A stretch of 20,678 nt of DNA from Bacteroidales bacterium. GTDB lineage: Bacteria; Bacteroidota; Bacteroidia; Bacteroidales; UBA4181. Below are positions 7,787 through 14,483 of the stretch, one piece after another. The translations under genes and the position numbers were made by a program. The DNA is taken from NCBI GenBank assembly GCA_031264715.1, contig JAISDP010000136.1:1-20678 (forward strand), in the 5' to 3' direction. Within the stretch, counting starts at the first letter, position 1. The number at the start of each line of letters is the position of its first letter. Below the pieces are notes generated by a model. The model ran no database searches and was not told where the DNA came from. It saw nothing but the letters and a program-made list of their open reading frames with translations.

Positions 7787-8785
7787 TTATTCCGCACGGC
7801 TATTTTGTTGCATACTTATGAACAGTTCCGTTTCTTCTGTAAAATCGAACCGGGGATATTGCTGTTTTAGTTTCGAGATTTTTTCAAGACAGGCGTCAGC
7901 AAATTTCCGGCATCCGGAAGTATGATGTATGGGCCGGTGTGCCACTGCTTTTATGATATCTTCCACCGCTTTCATGGTTTGGAGCGTGTCTTTCGTCACA
8001 TAATTTTCGCAGAAGCGCTGCCAGATATAGTTAATAGCTGTGTCGTTCGGGTGTGTCATGTCTTCGTTATAGAAACGATAATCACGCAATTCATCCAGAA
8101 CGATCTCATAAGCAGGAAAATAACCGGTATCTGCCAGTTCGTGATTCAGCCGGTCAACGGCCAACAGTAGCGTCGATTTGCTTAACTGGTTCTCGTGGGC
8201 GCCGTCACGCAAGTGCCGTATCGGGCTTACCGTAAAAACAATTTTTACCGCGGGATTGAGTTGGCGTAAACTGTCAATGGTTTCCTCCCAAATAGCGCAT
8301 ATCTCATCTACATCAAACCGAATCCGCTTGAAATCGGAAGCCGGGAATTTATGGCAATTAGCCACAATGCGGCTACTGCTTTTCAGGCGATATGCCCAAG
8401 CAGTGCCAAAAGTGACAAATAGCCATTCCGAACGGGCTAATGCATCGTGTGCCCGGCTCAATTCGGCATTGATTTGCCGGAGACATTCCGAAACATCCGG
8501 ATGTGAAAACCGCCCATGATGGTCGAAACTGCACCACAGTTCGTTATGATGCTGTAATTCATCCGTTGTATAAGGGTTTCCGGCAATGATCCGCTCTAAG
8601 TTATGCGCTGCCGGCGCCGGATGATATACAATCCCGAACGGGTTGAGTACGACATCGAACTTGAGTTGTTGCAACCGGAGTCCCAAGTTTTCGGCAAAGC
8701 ACGAACCCAGTATCAGGAGTGGCGTGCCGTAACCGATTTTGTCAGGCGACGCGATACATTTTACGATTGTTCTGAACAACTCCAT
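7787..8785 (-). CDS. GSCFA domain-containing protein
   Basis: A 332-residue protein of the GSCFA family (PF08885), named for the motif seen here as ILGSCFAENLG at residues 25-35. Other family-like stretches are LNPFGIVYHP near residue 47, LFVTFGTAWAY near 125, VFTVSPIRHLRDG near 185 and DMTHPNDTAINYIWQRF near 243. The Ser in GSCF and the late D..H pair resemble the layout of SGNH/GDSL esterases, so an esterase or acyl-transfer role is inferred; the family's substrate is not known to me. Its start overlaps the 3' end of the upstream hydrolase gene by 44 bases, so the two are probably co-transcribed. Most homologues begin a few residues before an FRT motif, as this one does, which supports the start. 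Confidence 0.88.
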   Translation of the reverse strand: MELFRTIVKCIASPDKIGYGTPLLILGSCFAENLGLRLQQLKFDVVLNPFGIVYHPAPAAHNLERIIAGNPYTTDELQHHNELWCSFDHHGRFSHPDVSECLRQINAELSRAHDALARSEWLFVTFGTAWAYRLKSSSRIVANCHKFPASDFKRIRFDVDEICAIWEETIDSLRQLNPAVKIVFTVSPIRHLRDGAHENQLSKSTLLLAVDRLNHELADTGYFPAYEIVLDELRDYRFYNEDMTHPNDTAINYIWQRFCENYVTKDTLQTMKAVEDIIKAVAHRPIHHTSGCRKFADACLEKISKLKQQYPRFDFTEETELFISMQQNSRAE

Positions 8786-9617
8786 TTCCTATTATCTTTT
8801 TTGACAACCATTTCATCACGTATTGGAAAACGACCTCGTTACCGGTATCGTTGAGTAGATCGTGGCGCATGCTTCGCCATTGCTTAAAAGTAGTGTATTC
8901 GCCGGCATTTTGCACAAACGATTTGCTCGCCTGGTACGAAGTCAGCGGGTCGGCAGTGCCGTGCATCAACAAAAGCGGTATATTAAACCGGTGTTTGTTG
9001 CGGAGGATTGTCTCGCTATTCATCCACAAGTCAGTAAAAAACTTTATGGATATTTTCTTGTGTAACAAAGGATCTGTTTCGGTACTTTTCGTTCCGACTC
9101 CATTCCGTGATAATTGACCGGACTTAATGCCTGTGCATACTGTTAGCCAAGGCACAATATGCGACGCCCATTCGGCTATCCTGATCAATAACGGCGATGG
9201 AGGGTCCACTAATTTTAACCATGGCGATGAGGCAATAATCCCCTGTACCTTGACATTTTTGTCGATAGCATAACTTAACACGATATGTCCGCCCATACTA
9301 TGCCCGAATAATACGATAGGAATACCCGGGAATTTTTTGTGCATGCTTTTGATGATCGCCCGGAGGTCATCTTTGATAACATTGATGGATGCATGCCCGC
9401 GTATACCTGGGGAATGCCCATGTCCACGCAGATCAAATGCAAGAAATCCCACCGATTGTAAAGCAAACCTTTCAGCCCATTTGTCGTAACAGTCACTATG
9501 TTCGCCGATGCCATGTACCATAATAATAAGTGCATCCATAGAACCATCCGGAATCCATAGTTTCCCATATAATTCAACGAATTCCGACCTTCTACAGCGA
9601 TATTTCTCAATTTGCAT
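8742..9617 (-). CDS. Alpha/beta hydrolase, lysophospholipase / monoacylglycerol lipase-like
   Basis: A 291-residue serine hydrolase of the Hydrolase_4 group. Seen: an oxyanion-hole HGIGEHS at residues 35-41, FDLRGHGHSPG near 61, the nucleophile elbow GHSMGG with Ser107, the acid in HGTADPLTS (Asp223) and the base in RHDLLND (His252). The arrangement is complete and of normal length, so it should be active. Homologues hydrolyse monoacylglycerols or lysophospholipids, but the real substrate cannot be read from the sequence. There is no signal peptide, so it is probably cytoplasmic. It is the first gene before the GSCFA gene, overlapping it by 44 bases. Its upstream region is AT-rich without a clear TAnnTTTG box. 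Confidence 0.88.
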   Translation of the reverse strand: MQIEKYRCRRSEFVELYGKLWIPDGSMDALIIMVHGIGEHSDCYDKWAERFALQSVGFLAFDLRGHGHSPGIRGHASINVIKDDLRAIIKSMHKKFPGIPIVLFGHSMGGHIVLSYAIDKNVKVQGIIASSPWLKLVDPPSPLLIRIAEWASHIVPWLTVCTGIKSGQLSRNGVGTKSTETDPLLHKKISIKFFTDLWMNSETILRNKHRFNIPLLLMHGTADPLTSYQASKSFVQNAGEYTTFKQWRSMRHDLLNDTGNEVVFQYVMKWLSKKIIGNGVVQNNRKMYRVA

Positions 9618-9727
9618 AATCTTCAGGCTTTATTAACATACTACATTAAACAATCATTAGAAACAAATTGCACATATTACATATTACATACTGATACTAC
9701 CCTCAATTAATAAAAAATGACAAACAT

Positions 9728-9836
9728 TAACAAACATCGGTATTTCTCGTAATATATTGTAAATTAAGATGTCTTTTGCTTTTTCCGGGTTGTTTTTTAG
9801 CTGTTGTTTTCAGTATCAAAATCGGGCTTCACTTTC
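9728..9836. repeat. Left copy of the split direct repeat that also flanks mnmE
   Basis: Two blocks: 9728-9763 (36 bases, 34 identical to 11155-11190) and 9824-9836 (GGGCTTCACTTTC, identical to 11191-11203). In this copy the blocks are separated by 60 bases; in the right copy they are adjacent. The 13-base block is, on the minus strand, the last bases and stop of mnmE plus a few bases beyond. Confidence 0.85.
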
Positions 9837-10010
9837 GCCGCCGTGACGAAATGTGACGTCTTGCTTATAACTTACTGATATTTACAATAAAAACACATCA
9901 TAAAAAATTAAGCGGGTAACAAAAAATACAAGAATCCTATTTTATTAACTTATCCATAGTCCCGATAACAACCTCTAACGAATCCTTAATAAAGGCGTCA
10001 TTCCCGGCTA

Positions 10011-10090
10011 TAACAAAAAGACGGAACCTGTTGCCTCTTTCGAGTAACAGGCTCCTTTCCCTTTTTAAATGTTGGGAACTATGCCTGTTA
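10011..10090 (-). terminator. Attenuator-like RNA: terminator hairpin with a competing antiterminator
   Basis: Read on the minus strand: GGAGCCTGTT pairs over ten positions (one G-U) with AACAGGTTCC (10046-10055 with 10023-10032). Inside is CTC-GAAA-GAG, a GNRA tetraloop stem, and CTTTTTG follows. The 5' arm GCCTGTTA (10045-10052) can instead pair perfectly with TAACAGGC further upstream (10083-10090), enclosing a third stem TTCCC/GGGAA (10074-10078 with 10057-10061). The two large stems exclude each other, as in a transcription attenuator. A T-run also follows the hairpin on the plus strand, though a broken one, so orientation rests partly on the promoter at 10115-10122. No convincing regulated gene follows before 9617. 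Confidence 0.55.
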
Positions 10091-10114
10091 GCCCCGGCAC
10101 TATGTTTTAGACTA

Positions 10115-10122
10115 CAAAAATA
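10115..10122 (-). promoter_or_regulatory. -7 element for a minus-strand leader RNA
   Basis: Read on the minus strand this is TATTTTTG, matching TAnnTTTG. Transcription from it would begin near 10108-10110, just ahead of the attenuator-like structure. No well-spaced TTTG -33 box is seen. Confidence 0.45.
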
Positions 10123-10140
10123 CACATTTTTTTAACAATA

Positions 10141-10173
10141 TTTGCACATGCAAAATGGTATACGCTATTTTTG
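10141..10173 (+). promoter_or_regulatory. Complete Bacteroidota promoter for the structured RNA
   Basis: TTTG at 10141-10144, then 21 bases, then TATTTTTG at 10166-10173: both the -33 and -7 boxes with acceptable spacing. The -33 box is part of an inverted repeat TTTGCA-CA-TGCAAA (10141-10154), which could be an operator shared with the divergent minus-strand promoter 20-40 bases away. Confidence 0.7.
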
Positions 10174-10177
10174 TGGC

Positions 10178-10423
10178 GTATTAGTAATAACATATACATT
10201 TTGTGTCGAAAAAATATGTAGTATTCAAAATATTTCCCCACATTTGCAATGTGGGGATTAGTTTTAGGGCATTACGGTATGTTTATCGGGTTCGATTCCC
10301 GGACGTTCACGGGGATAAGTTTAAGGGAGAGCAATCTCCTACTTTTCTCCACCAGCCCGGCGGGGGGGTGAAGGCACAAATACGCGGCATAAGGGGCTAA
10401 TTTATTTAGCCCTCTTTTGTTTT
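10178..10423 (+). ncRNA. Candidate structured non-coding RNA, about 245 nt, family not recognised
   Basis: A stand-alone transcription unit with promoter and terminator and no plausible reading frame. Stems seen: a closing helix TGTGGCGTATT (10172-10182) with AATACGCGGCA (10379-10389), one mismatch; ACATAT/ATATGT (10190-10195, 10214-10219); a perfect 9-bp hairpin CCCCACATT-TGC-AATGTGGGG (10236-10256); GTTTATC/GATAAGT (10281-10287, 10314-10320) enclosing GGG-TTCGATT-CCC, which looks like a tRNA T-loop; GGAGA-GCAA-TCTCC (10326-10339) with a GNRA loop; and CACC/GGTG (10350-10370). The closing helix starts at or a few bases before the predicted transcription start. 6S RNA and the Bacteroidales-1 motif were considered, since both are promoter-to-terminator RNAs in this order. 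The branched fold is not the simple rod of 6S, and I cannot confirm Bacteroidales-1. Confidence 0.6.
10394..10423 (+). terminator. Terminator of the structured RNA
   Basis: GGGCTAA (10394-10400) pairs with TTAGCCC (10406-10412) around TTTAT, followed by TCTTTTGTTTT. A standard rho-independent terminator on the plus strand. Confidence 0.8.
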
Positions 10424-10446
10424 CCCCAAAGTAATTTCACTTGTAA

Positions 10447-10475
10447 ATTTGCGGTCAAAAAATTTGACCGCAAAT
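10447..10475. terminator. Perfect 13-bp inverted repeat between the RNA and the toxin gene
   Basis: ATTTGCGGTCAAA (10447-10459) and TTTGACCGCAAAT (10463-10475) are exact inverted copies around AAA. It lies 30 bases past the toxin stop on the minus strand and just past the RNA terminator on the plus strand. Only a weak T-rich tail follows on the minus strand. It may end the toxin transcript or bind a protein. Confidence 0.55.
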
Positions 10476-10504
10476 AAAGTGGATATCCGGATGCCGACAT
10501 AGGG

Positions 10505-10798
10505 CTATTTGTCGCCATAATGTCCCCGTCCTTTCAATATGGTAACGATTATCTTCTTTTCCCCGTCCTGCTCCTGTTCTTCGACCCTATATACCAACCT
10601 GTCCTTTTTCGACAATTCGCGCGACCAACAACCCGAAAAGCCGTATTTCATAGCTTTGGGGTGTCCTGTTCCTGTATACGGGTCGATGGCTATCTCTTGG
10701 CGAAACCTTTCAAGTTTTGCAATTATTACCTCATTACCAGTCTTTTGCAGGTATTTCACATCATCGAAAAACTCTTCAGTATAATAGATTTCGATCAT
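10505..10798 (-). CDS. Txe/YoeB family toxin (RelE superfamily mRNA endonuclease)
   Basis: A 97-residue protein of the Txe/YoeB group, whose members cut mRNA at the ribosome when freed from their antitoxin. Seen: TEEFFDDVKYLQKTG near residue 7, the family's central block TGTGHPKAMKYGFSGCWSRE near residue 42, KKDRLVYRV near residue 64, and the family-typical C-terminus GRGHYGDK carrying the His-Tyr pair corresponding to the end of E. coli YoeB. The fold appears complete, so the toxin is probably functional. It starts 11 bases after the antitoxin stop, a normal toxin-antitoxin operon arrangement. The pair sits inside the segment bracketed by direct repeats downstream of mnmE, in keeping with horizontal mobility of such modules. 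Confidence 0.93.
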   Translation of the reverse strand: MIEIYYTEEFFDDVKYLQKTGNEVIIAKLERFRQEIAIDPYTGTGHPKAMKYGFSGCWSRELSKKDRLVYRVEEQEQDGEKKIIVTILKGRGHYGDK

Positions 10799-10809
10799 GT
10801 TATAACACT

Positions 10810-10989
10810 CTAAAAAGAAGATTTACTCAACAGATCATCAATCGAAGTCAATTTCTTGACTTTGCCTGCTTTTGCCTGTTCCAGTGATCTTTTGATAGCT
10901 TTAATGTTTTCCGGATTGTCAAAATACGGGTCTTCCATGCGTTCTTTTTTGAAATTGTTCCGTAATTCCGTGGGACTGCTGACTATCAT
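10810..10989 (-). CDS. Short Phd/YefM-like antitoxin partner of the YoeB toxin
   Basis: A 59-residue frame with N-terminus MIVSSPTELRNNFKK, matching the first helix and strand of Phd/YefM antitoxins, followed directly by RMEDPYFDNPENIKAIKRSL and EQAKAGKVKKLTSIDDLLSK, which resemble the toxin-binding C-terminal half of Bacteroidota YoeB antitoxins. Typical relatives are about 80-85 residues. The part that normally builds the rest of the dimerisation and DNA-binding core, about 20-30 residues, is missing. The frame is intact and its position directly before the toxin is right. It may still neutralise the toxin but may have lost normal autoregulation. A TAACTTTG promoter element lies 50 bases upstream. 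The function is inferred from position and the two matching ends. Confidence 0.75.
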   Translation of the reverse strand: MIVSSPTELRNNFKKERMEDPYFDNPENIKAIKRSLEQAKAGKVKKLTSIDDLLSKSSF

Positions 10990-11038
10990 AATGCTTGATT
11001 TGACGGATTGAACTGATTTAATTTTTTAAACGAAAACA

Positions 11039-11046
11039 CAAAGTTA
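11039..11046 (-). promoter_or_regulatory. -7 element for the toxin-antitoxin operon
   Basis: On the minus strand this reads TAACTTTG, matching TAnnTTTG. It gives a leader of about 45 bases before the antitoxin ATG. No clear -33 TTTG is visible. Confidence 0.5.
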
Positions 11047-11091
11047 GTACATTTTTATCGAATATGGACTGGTTTTGACCAAGTAATAAAA

Positions 11092-11121
11092 TTTGTTACT
11101 CAAATATTGCCAAGTAACAAA
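11092..11121. repeat. 9-bp perfect inverted repeat with a related third copy
   Basis: TTTGTTACT (11092-11100) and AGTAACAAA (11113-11121) are exact inverted copies around 12 bases. AGTAATAAA at 11082-11090 is a near copy of the second arm. It lies between mnmE and the toxin-antitoxin promoter, so it could be an operator or a weak terminator for mnmE. Confidence 0.5.
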
Positions 11122-11154
11122 CCAGCAACAAAAAACGGAAAACAAAAAATAAAA

Positions 11155-11203
11155 TAACAAACATCGGCATTTCTTGTAATATATTGTAAAGGGCTTCACT
11201 TTC
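11155..11203. repeat. Right copy of the direct repeat, overlapping the mnmE stop codon
   Basis: The 36-base block 11155-11190 and the 13-base block 11191-11203 are adjacent here. The mnmE stop (11196-11198 read on the minus strand) lies within the 13-base block. The left copy is at 9728-9836. Confidence 0.85.
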
Positions 11204-12599
11204 CGACACAAAACCGGCTGAATATACGGTCCAGTACTTCTTCCGTACCGATCTGTTTTCCTGTGATCTCGTTTAAAAATGACAGGCACTCCCTAATGTC
11301 CTGCGAAAGAAAATCCCCGGAAATACCGGCATCCAAACCTTCCATCACCCGCTCAATAGCCGACAATGCCTTGGCGAGCGCTTCATAGTGGCGCAGATTG
11401 GTTACAATCACGTCATTTTCGCCCGTTTGCGGAATGTTGGCCGCTTTTACCAATTTGCGTTCGAGCGCCGTAATATCAGTATTCGATTTGGCCGAGATAA
11501 CAATACAATCCTCGTTAAACCTGTTGTAATATGCGGTTTTCTGTTCACGTTCATCTCCGGTCAGCTTATCGGCTTTGTTGAGTACCAGTATGAGTTTCTT
11601 ACCTTGCTTGCGGCCGATGATTTGTGCGGCAATCCGATCCATTCCCCGTATATCATTTGTCAGGTCGATCACCCAAAGCACAATGGCTGCCTGTTCTATC
11701 TTTTGAAAAGTGCGTTCAATACCAAGCTGTTCGATAGTGTCGCGTGTTTCGCGGATGCCGGCCGTGTCGATAAAGCGGAACAGCAGACCGTCGACAGTGA
11801 TGGTATCCTCAATCGCGTCGCGGGTAGTACCGTGTATGTCGGAAACAATAGCTTTTTCGTCACGCAGCAAGCGGTTAAGCAACGTCGATTTGCCGGCATT
11901 GGTTTCGCCTGCGATAGCCACGGGTATCCCGTTCCTGATGGCGTTACCCGTGCTGAACGAATCGACCAGCCGCCGGATTACAGCAGCAACCTGCGACGCA
12001 AGTTCTTTTAGTTGCCGACGATCGGCAAACTCTACATCTTCGTCGACAAAATCCAACTCAAGCTCTACCAGTGAGGTAAAATCCAATAACCGGTCACGCA
12101 ATACGGCTAATTCCCTGCTGAATCCTCCGCGCATCTGCTGCATGGCAACGCGGTGCGACGCAGCAGACGATGCGGCGATAAGATCGCCCACAGCCTCTGC
12201 CTGCGACAAATCGAGTTTACCGTTAAGGAAAGCACGTTGTGTAAATTCGCCTGCCATGGCCACCCGGCAACCATTATTCAGCAATAGCCCGAGTATTTTT
12301 TGCTGGATATACAACGAACCGTGACAACTGATTTCAACAGTGTCTTCGCCGGTATATGAGTGTGGCGCATGGAAAACCAAAATCAGTACTTCGTCGATGA
12401 TTTTATCGCCGCGACAAACGTGGCCAAAGGAAATAGAAGCCCCTCTCCTGCCCTCTCCCAAAGAAACGCCTCTCGCCGGCTTGAAAATCCTGTTACAAAT
12501 GTTAAACGCTTCACTGCCCGATACACGGACAACAGCTATACCACCCTGCCCGGGAGGTGTAGAAATAGCGCATATTGTATCAGAGGACTGGTGGAACAT
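11196..12599 (-). CDS. mnmE: tRNA uridine-5-carboxymethylaminomethyl(34) synthesis GTPase MnmE
   Basis: MnmE (TrmE/ThdF), with MnmG, modifies the wobble uridine of several tRNAs. Seen: the N-terminal folate-binding domain starting DTICAISTPPGQGG near residue 7; the inserted GTPase domain with GETNAGKST (G1, residues 231-239), DIHGTTRD (G2), DTAGIRET (G3, from 278) and NKAD (G4, 341-344); and the conserved C-terminal FCVGK with Cys464. I chose ATG at 12599 (467 residues) because homologues begin a few residues before DTICAI; a longer frame to 12668 adds a basic, unrelated N-terminus. glyQS lies upstream with a 96-base gap. The stop codon lies in a repeat also found 1.4 kb downstream, which recalls the known use of the mnmE (thdF) 3' end as an integration site by elements such as SGI1. 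Confidence 0.96.
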   Translation of the reverse strand: MFHQSSDTICAISTPPGQGGIAVVRVSGSEAFNICNRIFKPARGVSLGEGRRGASISFGHVCRGDKIIDEVLILVFHAPHSYTGEDTVEISCHGSLYIQQKILGLLLNNGCRVAMAGEFTQRAFLNGKLDLSQAEAVGDLIAASSAASHRVAMQQMRGGFSRELAVLRDRLLDFTSLVELELDFVDEDVEFADRRQLKELASQVAAVIRRLVDSFSTGNAIRNGIPVAIAGETNAGKSTLLNRLLRDEKAIVSDIHGTTRDAIEDTITVDGLLFRFIDTAGIRETRDTIEQLGIERTFQKIEQAAIVLWVIDLTNDIRGMDRIAAQIIGRKQGKKLILVLNKADKLTGDEREQKTAYYNRFNEDCIVISAKSNTDITALERKLVKAANIPQTGENDVIVTNLRHYEALAKALSAIERVMEGLDAGISGDFLSQDIRECLSFLNEITGKQIGTEEVLDRIFSRFCVGK

Positions 12600-12695
12600 A
12601 CTGTAATTAACAAAATAACCTGTCAGGCTTACCCTGCGGCGAGAACGCTTCGCCAAAGCTAAAAGCAAGTTTTGAAAAACCCGACAAGTGGAATT

Positions 12696-14249
12696 TTACC
12701 TGATTTTTTCCAATAAGCCTTTTAAACTTACTTTTTCGGAAATGATTTCGGACAGACCGCCTGCCGGAACACGTTCCTGCTCCATGCTGTCGCGGTAACG
12801 GACAGTCACCGTGTCGTCTTCCATCGTCCGGTGATCGACCGTGATGCAATAGGGCGTACCAATGGCATCCTGGCGACGATAACGCTTCCCGATGGAATCC
12901 TTTTCGTCATACTGGCAATTAAAGTCAAATTTAAGCCTGTTCTTGATTTCAACGGCTTTTTCGGCCAACCCGTCCTTTCTCACCAGCGGCAATACGGCCA
13001 GTTTTACCGGCGCCAGGGCAGGCGGAATACGCATCACTATGCGTTCGTCGGTTGATCCGTCTTCCCTGGTCAGTGTTTCCTCGGTGTAGGCGCTCGAGAC
13101 GATGCTCAGGAACATGCGATCGAGGCCGATGGAGGTTTCAATCACGTAAGGAACATAGCTTTCGTTGCGTTCGGGATCAAAATACTGAATTTTCTTGCCT
13201 GAATATTTTTGGTGCTGGCTCAAATCGAAATCGGTACGCGAGTGAATGCCTTCCAGTTCCTTGAAGCCGAACGGAAATTCGAACTCTATGTCGGATGCGG
13301 CATTGGCATAATGCGCCAGTTTCGCATGCTTGTGGAAACGGTATCTGTCATCGCCCAGACCCAGAGCCTTATGCCACTTCATGCGCATTTCCTTCCACTT
13401 TTCGTACCATTCGAGTTCTGTTCCCGGCGGTACAAAAAACTGCATTTCCATTTGTTCGAACTCGCGCATGCGGAAGATAAACTGTCGCGCTACGATTTCG
13501 TTGCGAAAAGCTTTACCAATTTGTGCGATTCCGAAAGGAATCTTCATCCGTCCGGTTTTCTGCACATTGAGATAGTTCACGAAAATACCCTGCGCCGTTT
13601 CGGGGCGGAGGTATACTTTCAAGGCGCCATCGGCTGTTGAACCCATTTCGGTGGCGAACATCAGATTGAACTGGCGCACTTCCGTCCAGTTACGGGTGCC
13701 GGATATGGGGCACGCAATTTCGCAGTCGACGATGATCCGGCGCAGTTCTTCGAGGTCGTCGCCGTTGAGGGCGGCGTTCATCCTGCTGCGCACGGCATCG
13801 GCCTGCTGCCGGTATTCGAGCACGCGGGTGTTTGTCCGGCAGAACATCGCTTCGTCGAACGATTCGCCAAAGCGCCCGGCGGCTTTTTCAACTTCCCTGG
13901 CAATTTTATCCTCGATCTTTTGGATATGATCCTCGATCAGCACGTCGGCGCGGTAACGCTTTTTCGAGTCCTTGTTATCAATCAGCGGATCGTTGAAGGC
14001 ATCCACGTGCCCCGATGCTTTCCAGACAGTGGGGTGCATGAAAATCGCCGAGTCGATACCCGTCACATTGTCGTGGAGCAGCACCATCGAATCCCACCAG
14101 TACTTTTTGATGTTGTTTTTCAGTTCCACACCGGTTTGTCCGTAATCGTATACCGCGCCCAGCCCGTCGTATATTTCGCTCGACGGGAAAATGAAACCGT
14201 ATTCCTTGCAATGCGCTATAATTTTTTTGAAAACATCTTCGGATGCCAT
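12696..14249 (-). CDS. glyQS: Glycine--tRNA ligase, single-chain homodimeric type
   Basis: A 517-residue class II aminoacyl-tRNA synthetase that charges tRNA-Gly, of the alpha2 (eukaryote/archaea-like) type rather than the alpha2beta2 form of E. coli. Seen: EYGFIFPSSEIYDGLGAVYD near residue 16; HPTVWKASGHVDAFND (motif 1 region) near residue 72; YLRPETAQGIFVNY and FRNEIVARQFIFRMREFEQME (motif 2 and its loop) near residues 216-268; ETSIGLDRMFLSI (motif 3) near residue 369; then an anticodon-binding domain from about residue 405 containing PPALAPVKLAVLPLVRKDG. Length is somewhat longer than Gram-positive GlyQS. A TAATTTTG promoter element lies 38 bases upstream in the divergent region shared with gmd. 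Confidence 0.96.
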   Translation of the reverse strand: MASEDVFKKIIAHCKEYGFIFPSSEIYDGLGAVYDYGQTGVELKNNIKKYWWDSMVLLHDNVTGIDSAIFMHPTVWKASGHVDAFNDPLIDNKDSKKRYRADVLIEDHIQKIEDKIAREVEKAAGRFGESFDEAMFCRTNTRVLEYRQQADAVRSRMNAALNGDDLEELRRIIVDCEIACPISGTRNWTEVRQFNLMFATEMGSTADGALKVYLRPETAQGIFVNYLNVQKTGRMKIPFGIAQIGKAFRNEIVARQFIFRMREFEQMEMQFFVPPGTELEWYEKWKEMRMKWHKALGLGDDRYRFHKHAKLAHYANAASDIEFEFPFGFKELEGIHSRTDFDLSQHQKYSGKKIQYFDPERNESYVPYVIETSIGLDRMFLSIVSSAYTEETLTREDGSTDERIVMRIPPALAPVKLAVLPLVRKDGLAEKAVEIKNRLKFDFNCQYDEKDSIGKRYRRQDAIGTPYCITVDHRTMEDDTVTVRYRDSMEQERVPAGGLSEIISEKVSLKGLLEKIR

Positions 14250-14286
14250 TGTACTTTTGATTTTTGAATTTAAATTTTCGGATGTG

Positions 14287-14294
14287 CAAAATTA
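14287..14294 (-). promoter_or_regulatory. -7 element for glyQS
   Basis: On the minus strand this reads TAATTTTG, matching TAnnTTTG, 38 bases before the glyQS ATG. The rest of the 234-base divergent region (14250-14483) shows no gene. Confidence 0.5.
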
Positions 14295-14432
14295 GTAGTT
14301 TTATTGGAATCAGGGTTATTTCTTTTTTTGAGGTGCTGTGAAAATCCTTCCGGCGCCATACCTGACAGGGTTGGAACGGGTGACAGATTCCGACTTGCCT
14401 CATTCTTTTTCTCAAAAAAAAGAAAAAATGTA

Positions 14433-14440
14433 TACTTTTG
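14433..14440 (+). promoter_or_regulatory. -7 element for gmd-fcl
   Basis: TACTTTTG matches TAnnTTTG, 43 bases before the gmd start. Upstream is an A-rich tract (14414-14428) and no clear -33 TTTG. Confidence 0.5.
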
Positions 14441-14483
14441 TATCCTGTTAAGCAAATAACAATATTCACATAATCATACATTC

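Noticed and set aside
9937..10125. 62-codon minus-strand frame
   Set aside because: Its GTG start overlaps the TATTTTTG promoter element and its first half is the attenuator-like RNA structure. The second half (AGNDAFIKDSLEVVIGTMDK) looks protein-like and could be a gene remnant, but I cannot support a gene.
10281..10320. tRNA gene
   Set aside because: Only a T-arm-like hairpin is present. No acceptor stem, D-arm or anticodon arm with the right spacing surrounds it.
10178..10423. tmRNA
   Set aside because: The T-loop-like hairpin is in the middle, there is no tag-peptide frame ending in Ala-Ala stop, and the ends do not form a tRNA-like acceptor stem with CCA.
12600..12668. N-terminal extension of MnmE by 23 residues
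   Set aside because: Basic residues with no family similarity; the conserved start begins with MFHQSSDTICAIS at 12599.
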